A stretch of DNA of 64,000 nucleotides from contig JALJCS010000001.1 in NCBI GenBank assembly GCA_023055355.1, forward strand, positions 73,635,381 to 73,699,380, written 5' to 3'. Shown here one piece after another: positions 38,705 to 49,868 of the stretch. The notes under the pieces are model-generated. The model ran no database searches. It worked only from the letters and a program-made list of their open reading frames with translations, and was not told the origin of the DNA. The DNA comes from Agelaius tricolor. Taxonomy: Eukaryota; Chordata; Aves; Passeriformes; Icteridae. The position numbers and the translations under genes were made by a program. Position 1 is the stretch's first letter; every line of letters begins with the position of its first letter.

Positions 38705-41700
38705 CTTTCCTAATCTTGAAAACACGTATGCGTATTTCAGCTGTAGAAACCATGCTGGGTGAATCCATGCTGCTAAATTAAAGACCACGAGGGAGCAAAG
38801 ACAGTCTTTTCCCCTTGGAGATTTATATCACTTGTTCTAAGTCTCACCAAGAAGCAAAGATGTCTTTGACTGCAGACTCCAGAGACTGTTCTTCCAAGGC
38901 AACAAGGATGAAACTGCATCATGTTTGGTGCTCTCTGCCCAGTATCTTCCTTCAATACTATCCCCACAGCCTTGGCACCTTCAATTAGCCACTGTCATGC
39001 AGTTTCCTAGAGGTCATCCTCTCTGCAATAAAAGTATTATGCTGCTGGGCTGAGACAGACCTTGTGTTATTTCTGACATTCTGTACTGAAAAGCACATTA
39101 AATCATAATTATGCATGAGGACTCTGCAGGTGCCACTGTAGCCCACTGTTGGCCCAGGGACAAGGACTGTGTGGTTTAGACACTTCCAGTCTGCTCTACA
39201 GGAAGGCAGTGAGTCAGTTAGCACTGCCCTGTGCTTGTGTAGCTACACCTACCCATCAGCTACTCCTGTAACAGCCAGCAAAAGAACCCAATGATCACTC
39301 TGACTGATACAGTCAAGCCTAACTCACATCCATGCAGATACTTATCCTCATCCAACTATTGCCCAACAGTTTTAGGAAGCAAAGACTGTGTTAGAATCCC
39401 CTTACAGCAGTACTGTTAATCTGACTATATGGATAATTGTGGGGTAATCTCCGGAACTGGGCACTTTCTGTGATTTTGTAGAACAGATGTAAGCGCAGGA
39501 GCCAATGTGTGTCAACACAAAGACTGTTCATATACATAGAATTATGTCAGCAATGGATTTTTCAATTCTGGAAGTAAAATATTTAAGAAAAAATAAGGCT
39601 GAGATTTGCTATAGAAAAAAAAAAAGAAGAAAAGATTCCATGTAATTCATACACCTATAATCTTTAATCAATAAAATGTGCAAGGCAATATTTTCTGGCT
39701 GTGAAGCTTGGTGACACAGCTCAAATTGAACTGCACAATAAAATATCTTTATCTTCCCAAACACTGCTGGAATAGTCCCACCTGTGCCAGACTTGGATCT
39801 TGGCCCAATGTTTAATGTGAGTCTGCTTGTTCATCCTGTGCAAAGTTGGGGCAGGATGGATTAACAGTTTAGCAGGGTGAACAGTCAGATCCTGTTGTAT
39901 GGGCCATGGGCCTTAGCCCTGGCCCTGTTTATTTTGCTAGTATAGGTGTAATTTTACATGTTTAATGATCTCAGCACAGGTCAGATTAAAAAAAAAAAAG
40001 AAATATTTAGAAATGGTAACACAAACTTTATTTTTTATGTTAATATTTTGTTCATATTTGATGAGAAATCCAAAATTATTTCATTAATGTGAATGTGGTG
40101 TAATGTGTGGACTCATTGCTCATCTACTTTCTTGTAGCATAATCAGCAGAGGCTGGTACCTCAGGTATTCCAGAATAAACAGTGGAAAGCCTTCCAGTAA
40201 AATGCTACCAGATCTTGGATGGGGTGAATTTGTCTGAAGTCTAGTCTTACAAGTATTTTGTCAGTTCTGAAAGTGTTGTGCTATTTTTTTTTTTTTTGCT
40301 GCTCATTGACTGATCCAATGTTTGCTATTACACTGCTACTTCTGTTACTTGTACATATTTATAATTTCTGTTTTAATTTTGCTAGGCTCTTAGCTTCCTC
40401 TGGCAACCAGTTGTGCTTAATCCAGATGAAAACCTGGTTAGTTTGCTTTGTATTTTTGGGTTTTTTTTTCCTTAATGTGAAGCATAGTGACCCACTCAAA
40501 TTCTCTCCAAAAAACTTTCACAGGAACCCATGAAAAATTTCACATGAAATAACTAGAAGTTTGGTTTCACATTATATTAAGTACCTATATGAAGAACTGA
40601 AAGTCAGCTCTGAGTCACTTTGTTTACCTTATGTCTTTTTCTGACTGCCCCTTGTAAAAAAAAATCACTGTATTAAAAATTTTCCACGCCACACTCCACT
40701 TATATACTCATGACTGTTGCTTGTGCTTTGTTCACTGTCACTGAATTTAAGGTGGAAAGTTTTAATTAGTTAATGTCTACTTATTGTCTCTGTAAGGGGA
40801 TCCATGCTGGAATAATGGTGTCAAATGTCTTAGGCTTGAATTTGTGTCACAGTAACTTCTTGAGGAAGGCCAAACCTTCACTGCCACTTGGGAAAGTTTT
40901 GGACAATTCTAAAAGTAATTACTTGGCACAGTATTGAAGAGCAGCCAGGCTGGAGGACACAAAGGATATCTCCAGATACTGAGGCCAGAAGTCATGATTT
41001 AACCTTTCCTAGATGGAATATTTACCCTACGATTTTAATTTGGATTAGGAGTGCTGGTTCTCAGAAAGGAAGTCTGAAATAAGATTACTCTTGGGCTAAA
41101 TGAAACAGAAGAATACTTGTCCACAAGCAAACTACAGTGAGACCAAATCAGCTTCTTGAATATCCCACCCCATATGGTGTGGACAGAGGTCCTCAGCACC
41201 AGCTGCCTCAATTGACAAATCCATTCTGGTTTGTGCTGCACTGACATTGTGGGCAATAGCCAATAATGGACTGATTAATGATGATTGGAAAATATCTGGG
41301 GAAAAAAAAAGGGTTTACTTGGGAATGTCATGAAAAAGCCCACAGAGAGTTAAGTTTAATAGCAGTTATTTTAGACACTAAGTGTTAGGAACTTGCCTGA
41401 CAGGCCTCTTCCAAACATCCCTGCTTTCTTGAGAACTCATATATGTGGCTATTGGTTTGTTTTACTGAAGAGACCAGACTATGAAGCTTCATGTCACTGA
41501 GGCAGCCAAGCAGGGAGATTGCCTCTAATCCAGAAATCCCAGGGCTTTCAGAAACTGCAGCCCAGGTTCAGTCTCTCAGAGTGGATTTTCTTTGTATTAA
41601 GAACCCTTGAACTATTCCTGTCACCAAGAATTTTTGGGATTTGTTCTGAATTAAAACTAAACTAAGTTTTGAATATCAGAACCTGATGATATAATTAAAT

Positions 41701-44573
41701 CCTCTGTGAAGCAGAACTGCCTTTCCTCTAGTAATTCTGATTTAAAAAGTGTTAATAGGAATAGAGATTTTAATTCAGGTCAGAGGCAGTTGTATTAGGG
41801 CTGTGGAAAGAATAATATCCCAGCTATAGCAAGTTTTGCTTGTGTTTCAGTTTGACAAGCATGATATTCACATACTATATTTGAAAGATTCCCACTCCTC
41901 CAAAAGAATATAAAAATATCTGATAGTCAATTTAAGCTATTCTTTTCACATCTCCTCACAAACATGAGCTCTGCAAAGCCTTTTGTCTCAGCTGGAAGAT
42001 GCTTCTGTTTGTTCTACCTTACGTCGAAGCTGATTGCCTCTCCAAAGTGTCTGATCTCTGTAGATTAGAAAAAAGAATAGATTTGAAAGATGCTTACAAT
42101 TCATTTAATTTCAATTCCCTTACTTTCTTTCATCCAATATTCTTGATAAACAAATAAATTAGGTAATCATTTCAGTGACTGTATCATTTTCATTTTCTAT
42201 TCAGTATGCACAAAAGCCAAAGTTATTTTATTTCAACACCACCTTCTTTTTTTTTTAATCACAAACTGTAGAGCAAGAAGATATGTTCATGTCTTTTTTA
42301 CGATCTGCATTTATTCCAGAAAACCTGGCTGCTTAAAAGTATATTATTTTCTAAATGTAGCTTAAAAAAATTTAGCTGACAAAATTAATTCCAGGTTTTG
42401 GAACATTCAGTTTTAGGGCCAGGACAGTTTTCTGTTCTTTTCTGTACATTTTCTGTCAATGAAATATAGGATTTGATTTAACCATGTTCAATCAAATGTT
42501 GGATTTTGATCAACACAGATTTCCAGGAGAGCTTATGTTCCCCCTAAGATCCATAATGGTTCAGGGTCCTTTCCAACAACTTTTGTGAGGCCAGAAAAAA
42601 CATCCAAAGATAAATCAAAAGGCTGACTGGATGACTCTAATGCCATGTTACAATATTGATGCTATCAGTGTCACAAAATGTTTCAGGCACTCCAATCATT
42701 AGCACAGGTCCATTATGGGAGGGATTTAAGCCAGCAGATGGAAAGAAACAATACCTGCCTCAGAGAGCTGATAAATCTTCCTGTCTTCTTCCCACACATG
42801 CACTCTGATGTGGATTAAAATATGTGTTTATCTGACTCTTAATGATAGTAATGATCAATGACTGTAAATAACAGGTGCATTGTTTGTCACACACTTTAGA
42901 TTTCTAAAATGTGAATTAAATCTCCCCCTTTTTTTCCCCAGAATTATCAATCAGAGAACAGAAAACACCCTCAAGCAATCCTTCTCCATTTTCTCTTATT
43001 TGGAATTTAGTTAGATTTAGGGAGTTAAATCCATTCAGCTTTAAAAGAAGGAGAAAACAGAGGATTTGATTGTTCATGACATTTTGTTCAGAATCAATCA
43101 TTGTCAGCTCAGGTTAGACTGATTTACTATGAGCCTGCCATAGAAAAGATTTGCCACAAATGGCAAGGCTCTGAGCTGTTTCCACCGCACTGAACATAAT
43201 GATGGATTTATCATTGCAATCAAGATGGTAAAACAGCATGGTCCCCAGAGTGGTGCACCAGGCAAATTGATCACAACAGCCCTGAAGTTATATAAGGGCT
43301 TTGTTTATCTGGTCTCAGTCTGCAAGAGTAGTAATCCAACTTAAGATAAGACACTCTGATCTTTACACAAGTTTGGGCAGGTTTTATCTCCTAAACCAGT
43401 TTGTAGTAGAATTGTCTCTGCAGAGGAGTAAAAGAAGTATCCATTAAATTCAAATATGTATATTTTTTAAAAAATAAAAATTAGTACAAAATGAACAGAA
43501 ATAATAATTACTACCATTATTAATATATCTAACAGTAGTTACTTAATCTGTAAGTGAATGAATTTGCCATCATATTTTAGTGAGAAAACGAATCAAATGG
43601 GAAGACAAACATTTCTTCTAATGCATTGCCCTTTCATTACAGGAATTCTTTCTTAATTTTTTGTAGAACTGGCTATACCAAGCTTTCAGTTCCAAATAAA
43701 TTAAGACTACAGGGAAATATTAACCTCTCTACAATAGCACACTGGCAGACCAGGCTTTTGTCTATGTAGGGAAATTAAGTCAGTTTTTAGCTTGCATTTC
43801 TGAACCCATGTTTGAAAGGGAAGAAAATATTGTTACTTGTCTTTGCTGGAAAGTGAGTTTTGGTGAGAGGAAGTGATGCTGTAGGGTCTATTTTTCTATT
43901 TATTTTACAGTATGTATATTGATAGGAGTAAATGAACACAGATTATTATCTCTGTCTTAATTTGGAATATAATTTAAGTTGATTAAATAGATTTCTATTT
44001 TGAAGTAGGAATATATTTTTATAATGTTTGATTTTATAACTGGCAAAAAGATCCATTGCAAATTATTGATTCACTTTGGATACAACTAGAATATAAACCA
44101 TAATTCACGGGCAATAATGGTTACAAATTTGTTATTTGGATTTACAAATGTAGCAGCATATCACCTATAAAATAAAAAAGTTTAATTCAGAGACCTATTT
44201 TGTTCTTCAGGGCTTCCTTTTGAGCACTAAGAGAAAGGCTGGTCTCTCTTTTCACCTAAATATTCTCTTCAGAGCACTCTCACACAGACATTGGCAGCAC
44301 TGTTTGACACAAAATGCATTAAGGCAAATTTACTGTCAACTTAGCCTTCAGAGTGTGCAGATAGACATATAGTAGGAATATATGAAGTGGAAGTAAAATA
44401 GACTTGTTTTGCACTATTTTGATGAAGTTTTTCTTGCTCAAAAGCAGTGTCTTAAAAAAGAAAATGTTTTTAACCCAAAATCCCCATTAGCAAGATAAAA
44501 TAGAACAAGTCCATTTCTACATTAGGCTATTTTCACTTGGGAATTATTCTCTTGCTTTGGCAAAATTATAAAA
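38705..44573. other. Unique AT-rich DNA, no gene seen
   Basis: About 5.9 kb with no transposon recognised and no gene supported. The stretch 43130-43330 is less AT-rich, non-repetitive and has motif-like words (for example TGATGGATTTATCATTGC), so it is a weak candidate for conserved non-coding DNA. Frames at 40258-40533 and 42916-43101 are low-complexity. Confidence 0.55.
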
Positions 44574-44603
44574 ATTTATGTGTTCAAACTTGAACACATA
44601 AAT
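44574..44603. repeat. Perfect 14 bp inverted repeat (hairpin) with 2-base spacer
   Basis: Arms 44574-44587 and 44590-44603 are perfectly complementary, with AC between them. The stem is AT-rich. No known function; it could be a cruciform or replication-slippage product. Confidence 0.9.
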
Positions 44604-44732
44604 CTTTGAAATCTTGAAACTTTTCAGAGAGCTGAATTTTATCACTTGCCCAGGAACCTAACAAAGAAAATGTGCTCCTTTTCTGATTTACAGAAAATAT
44701 AGCAGATGAAGTCTTTAATAATTTTATTTCTT

Positions 44733-44766
44733 GGACATGTATTTGTAGAATCACAAATACATGTCC
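44733..44766. repeat. Perfect 14 bp inverted repeat (hairpin) with 6-base loop
   Basis: Arms GGACATGTATTTGT (44733-44746) and its exact complement (44753-44766) are separated by AGAATC. The right arm runs into the tandem duplication at 44763-44798. It is too short for a precursor microRNA. Confidence 0.9.
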
Positions 44767-44798
44767 TTGGAACTCTAAAAGTCCTTGGAACTCTAAAA
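44763..44798. repeat. Perfect 18 bp tandem duplication
   Basis: GTCCTTGGAACTCTAAAA occurs twice without a gap (44763-44780, 44781-44798). Perfect identity suggests a recent slippage event, possibly promoted by the adjoining hairpin. Confidence 0.95.
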
Positions 44799-44828
44799 GT
44801 TTGCCATAAATTATTTCAGAATTTATAT

Positions 44829-45030
44829 GGAATCATGGAAATGTAGAATGGTTTGAGTTGAAAGGACCCTAAAAGATCATCCAGCTCTAACCCCCTGCCA
44901 CAGGCAGGGACACCTTCCACTACCTCAGGTTGCTCCAAGCCCCATCCAACCTGGCCTTGAACACTTCCAAGGATGGGGCATCCTCATCTTCTCTGCCAAC
45001 TTGTGCCAGTGCCTCACCACTCTCACAGAA
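44829..45030 (-). mobile_element. CR1 LINE 3' end, minus strand
   Basis: About 200 bp of CR1 3' UTR. The plus strand reads the decayed tail GGAATCATGG, then AGGACCCTAAAAGATCATCC, CCTGCCACAGGCAGGGACACC and the CCATCCAACCTGGCCTTGAA block. Similarity fades after about 45030. No coding potential. Confidence 0.92.
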
Positions 45031-48000
45031 CTTCAGTTTTCCTGTGACAAACTTGGCTGGCCCAGTGTGATTAACTGTACATATTAAGAAAGGAAAGGAA
45101 GAAAAAGTAAAAAAACAAACAAAAAACCCCATTTTGGATGAATGCCCAGTCCTTCACCTGCAACCAGACTTGACTCAATTATTCAAGTCATTGTTTTTCC
45201 TCCTCCTACAAAATCACGTAATATTTGATATGTTAAATCAGGATGTAAGATTCTGGGAAAAAAAAAGAAAAAAACTATCACATTTCTAAGATTCCTCAGG
45301 TAAATCAGTTTTTTTTCTCAAACTATCTTTTTCTTTTTTAGTGAAGTGAAATTACTGCTACAGATCCTCTTCTGGATCGTTTGTCTCAGTGGTTTTGGCA
45401 AGACCTGTTTTGTGCAAAGGGGAAAACAAAGCTGACTTCTGGCATGGAAAAGCAAGAATGTGGTCACTAGGAGGTTACTGTCTTAAGTTTTCTGGGACTG
45501 CTAAATACTAATGGTTTTACAGCCCTTTATCCCCAGACTGCTGTCACGGATGAGCAGATCAATTATATAGCCATTATACCATATTTCTGGTATTTTCTTT
45601 ATCAAAAACAGCTGTTACTTTGAAGCTTCTTTTGTCCCCTATTTCTCTTTTCTTGTCTCTCTTTTTTTGGAGGTTAATAGGATGTAGCTCATCAGTGATC
45701 TTGGGTCAAACCGTTTGGTCATCCCTATCTAGAAGGCATCAAATGAGAGAACTAGGTCTTGATACTGGCAACCAAAGGTCAATATGATTTTGTATTAACT
45801 TGAAGAAGGTCAAATGGTCTCTAAATTTGATAAATATCCCATTTCTTGAACTTCTGATGGAGAGCATAGGCAAGTTGAAAACTAGTACAATTCTGGACTT
45901 GTACAGCCACACCAATAGGTACTACAGCTTAATTTGCACAGGACATAATTTAAACTCAGCTTGTGCTCCAGCAACTAATTCCTGTATATCTCAATGAAGT
46001 TAAAACAAATAACACCAAAGAGTATATTTGATATTTATCCTCTCTTTGTACAAAAACCTGTCCCTGAACACACTGATACTTGTTAGCAACACTTCTATTT
46101 TAATCTCTCTCAGAGATTGCTATCTCAAACTTTGAGTTAATCCTTTTTCCTTCTTTTTCCTTGATGGATTAATTATTAAAAAAAAAAAAAAGGGAAACAG
46201 AAAAGTTGTTTGAATCCAACCACGTAGAAAAGTTTCATGACAGGTTTATCTCTGTGAGACTGGTTGAGCACAGAAACATTTCTGGCATGAATATAGAAAT
46301 ACGAATATGAAGTATTTCTGTTTGTGTTTTTCTGACCTGTTTTATGTATATATAGATCAGAGAAAGGATTAAGATATGCTATAGGTGTGGCGGAATTGAA
46401 AATAACAAAATCACTGTGAAGTGTAGAGAAAAATAAGGCTGTGAATTGACAAGCACTTAGGAGAACACTGACAGAGGAAAGGGAAATCCAAAACAAGCAA
46501 GGAAAAAGAACAAAGACAAAATACTGTGACAGTAGAGTATCCCGAGGTCTGGATCGCAGCTGAAATGTGGGAAGTTTGTGACTTCTTGTGTTTTACAGTT
46601 AGAAACATATCACTAGAGATATGATAGCTCCCTAGGTGTCAACTGAGTCTCTTAAAGTCTTGTGAAGTTTTCTACAGCACTTTTTTTTCTACAAATGTGC
46701 TGCTAGTACAATGCTGTACCACAGAGGCCGGGCTAAAGCAACCAGAAAGCTTTGAATTCAGCAACATCAAAGATATTTAGCATCTGGAAGAATGTTTTAA
46801 AATAGCTGTTTTAATTTCCACATATATATATATATATACATATATATACAGATTTGGTTTGTAGGAAGAATCTTCATAATATGTTAGGTAATCCTAGTTT
46901 ACTGGTTGTTTTTTTTTTTTTTTTTCACAGCTGATGCATATAGGGAAATAATTCTGGTTTTCCTCAAAGTTCTGTAACTCCGAGATAATATCAGTGAAGT
47001 GCCTGAAGGTTGCTGTCAGGACAGAACCTTTCATACAAACATTAAAGCTCCTTGGGAAATGAAAATTCCAGGTTGTGAGACATGAAGTTTTATCTGCCAA
47101 AGATAAGAGAATGTCAGAAATATTTTGCGGGTATATTGGTTACACAGAAATTTATTTATTATGAATATTGATAATATTCACTACTAATCTCTCTTTCATT
47201 AGTTTGTTCTTAGTTTGGCTATTTTAAATGATCTGCTTTCAAAATGAATGATAACATTTTCTTTTTAATATAAGATTCATGTATATACAAAGGCCACTTA
47301 TAGTGAGATTTAATCTCTGTGGGGTAATTCTAAACCCTCAGCTGCAGAATTTCAGCTGCTGATAACAGTAGGCTTTGAAAAGTATGAAACTGGATGAAAT
47401 CAGAAACATGATTATTGTTACTGATTATTACTATCATCTATGTATGCCCTGTGGCATATGAATACATATTGCTATCACAGGAGTTGTAGAAAATAACAGA
47501 AATAATGTGGTTATGTCAATCAAAGTTTTGATGAGAAAGGGACCTACTGATTCATGTCTGTATTTTGTGGGTTTCATTTTTTAATTGAAAGGTGAATTTA
47601 CATAAAATGGTCAAGTATGTGATTTCCATCAAAACACCATTTCATAGGCTGATGCTTCTCTTTCATAGAAGGTATCTCCTGGCAGCAGTTCTGGATTTCA
47701 ATATCCTACATTACATGCTTCCACCAATGGGATGGGGAGACCTATGAGAAATTCTGAGGGGGCCATAGGTCATAATGGGTGAGATACCTTACAAGGAAGT
47801 CTAAAGAACTCTGGTAGAAAATTAGAAAAGATACCTCAGTAGATCGTCTCCCATGAAAAAAACCACAGTGGTGTCAAAATAGTTCATACTGTGTGTGGAA
47901 TAGAACTTTTTTCAGCCATTCATATGAAAACCAAAATATTTCCCCAAATGATCTTGGTATAAAAAAATTTGTAAATATCTTTCTGTATATACATTTAAAA

Positions 48001-48901
48001 TACCCAAACCAAAACATTTTGCATCCTATAATACTCCTCACATTGACTTACATGATTTTGAGAGAAAGTGAACACTCCAGTTCAATGTGTTAAATGCTAT
48101 TTGCAGCATGAAATGACCTGCAATTCACCAAGCATGTATTTTGAAATGAATAAGAGAAAAATACATTCAGTAATGTAATTTATGGATCTTTTTCTTCTGC
48201 TGTTCTCTGTTTTTCTGAGGTTTTGTTTTTTGTTTTTTTTTTTTTTTTGCTCAGCTGTTCCCTGTAAACACAAGCAGTTGAACTGAATTCTCAGGAGTCT
48301 CTCAGTGGTGTCTCTAGGCAGTTGCTTGAAGGATTTAACTGAAAAATTCCAGTTGGCCAATACATTTCAGGTTACAAGAAAGCTGAATATTTTCAGGAAC
48401 ATAGACATTTTGACAGTTTTGGAACAGGTTGTCTAGTCCATAGAACTAATTTGTCTTCTATGGGTATTAAATAGAGCTGGAAAAAAGAATTGTCCACCAC
48501 TCTGGAAAGGCTAAAACATTACTTGCATGATTTTGAAATTCTTTTTCAATTTCATAGCAAGCAAATCTTGGTAAGTTTGAGCTGACTTGAGACTGACCTT
48601 ACAACTCACAGGCTAGAACACAGCTATTTTGAGCACAGTTAAACCTACTGTTAAAGTAACATAGACAGCAAAAGATAAGCACAGTAGAGCACTGCTTCAT
48701 GGGCAGTTCTTCGACTTTTGAGGCTTTCTCTTTGAACTGTTTTAAAAAAACAAGAGAAAAGCCAAGCCAGACAGGATGCAAAACGAGAAAAAAACCCCAA
48801 ACTTATACAACAGCAACTGTAAGGACATTCAGAAATAAAAAACACTCAGCTTTTTGAAATTGAGTTTTTTTCCAGTTGATCAAATGTATAGTTTCTTTTC
48901 A
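45031..48901. other. Unique AT-rich DNA, no gene seen
   Basis: Simple tracts only: A14 (46178-46191), TA repeats (46822-46849), T17 (46909-46925) and T16 (48233-48248). Frames at 46176-46608 and 48097-48360 minus are low-complexity and unrecognised. Confidence 0.55.
46822..46849. repeat. (TA)n microsatellite
   Basis: A TA dinucleotide run with two C interruptions. Confidence 0.9.
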
Positions 48902-49868
48902 GAATCACAGAATTACAGAATTGGTAGGGTTAAAAGAGCTTGTGATCCTTCTGCTTCCAGCCCCAGCTTCCTCCTGCTGAAACTACACTCCCTTCATGAC
49001 ATGAGTGGAATGGAATCAAAAAGTGCTAGAAGCTCCACCCTTTTTCTCTGTAATCATGACATCATCCTAGAGCATATTGCACATGATTCTGACCAGACAG
49101 TTCTTGAATATCTCCAGTGAGGGAGCCCCACACCCTCCCTGGGCAATCTGAGTGTGCAGTCGTGCACAAAATAAAGTTATTCTTCTTATTCAGGCGAAAC
49201 TTCCAGTGCATCAGGTCTTGCCCATTGCTTCTTGTGCCATTGCAAGGCACCACCAAGAAGAACCTGGGTCAATCCTCTTGATATCCTCCCTTCAGAGACT
49301 TTCACATTATGCTGAGGTGCCTCTAAGCCATCTCTTCTTGCATGCACAGGCCCAACTCTCTGCCTTTCCTTGTAAGGGAAAGCTCCAGACCTTTCATCAC
49401 TTTCATTGCCCTCCACTGGACCTGCTCTGGGAGCTCCATATCTCTCTTGTGGCAAGGAGCCCAGAACTGAGCACAGCACTCCTGGTGTGCCCCACCAGGG
49501 CTGAGTAGAGGGGCAGGATCAGCTCCCTGAACCTGCTGGCAATGCTCTTCCCAATGCACCCTGGGATACCTTTGGCCTTCCTGACCCAGGCTGGGTCAGG
49601 GACAGCTTGTTGTCCACCACAACACCCATATTCTTCTCCACAGAGCTGTTTTCCAGCAGGTTGAGCCCCAGCCTGTGCTGGTGCATTTTGGGTTATTCTT
49701 TTCCAGGTGCAGGACCCTGCACTTGCCCTTGCTGAACTTCAGACAATTGTTCTCTGCACATCCCTCCAACCTGCCAAAGTCCTTCTGAAGGGCTGCACAG
49801 CTCTCTGGGGCATGGGCCACTCCTCCCAGCTTTGTGTCATCAGTGGACCTGCTGAGCAGGTGAAGCAC
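48902..49868 (-). mobile_element. CR1 LINE, 5'-truncated, TTCTGTGA-tail type
   Basis: About 970 bp of ORF2 C-terminus and 3' UTR. The 3' end, on the plus strand at 48902, reads AGAATCACAGAATTACAGAA. Reading the minus strand from 49868, the RT motif-V area survives as STDDTKLGGVAHA (the usual ADD box changed), followed by FSKGKCRVLHLEKNNPKC. Downstream are EHCQQVQGADPAPLLSP and LPEQVQWRAMKVMKGLE in another frame. Frameshifts and the lost catalytic residue make it dead. The tail type and sequence differ from the copies at 16165 and 22297, so it is a different CR1 subfamily. Confidence 0.93.

Noticed and set aside
37675..38713. TTTCCTAA on both sides of the inverted-repeat element as a target-site duplication
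   Set aside because: The left copy is 15 bases outside the repeat tip and the right copy 1 base outside, so the geometry is wrong for a clean duplication.
42540..42590. GGTCCTTTCCAACAAC, recalling a CR1 3' end
   Set aside because: No CR1 order on either side; the word is common by chance.
49152..49508. 118-codon plus-strand frame as a gene
   Set aside because: It is antisense to a minus-strand CR1 whose sense frames carry the ORF2 blocks.
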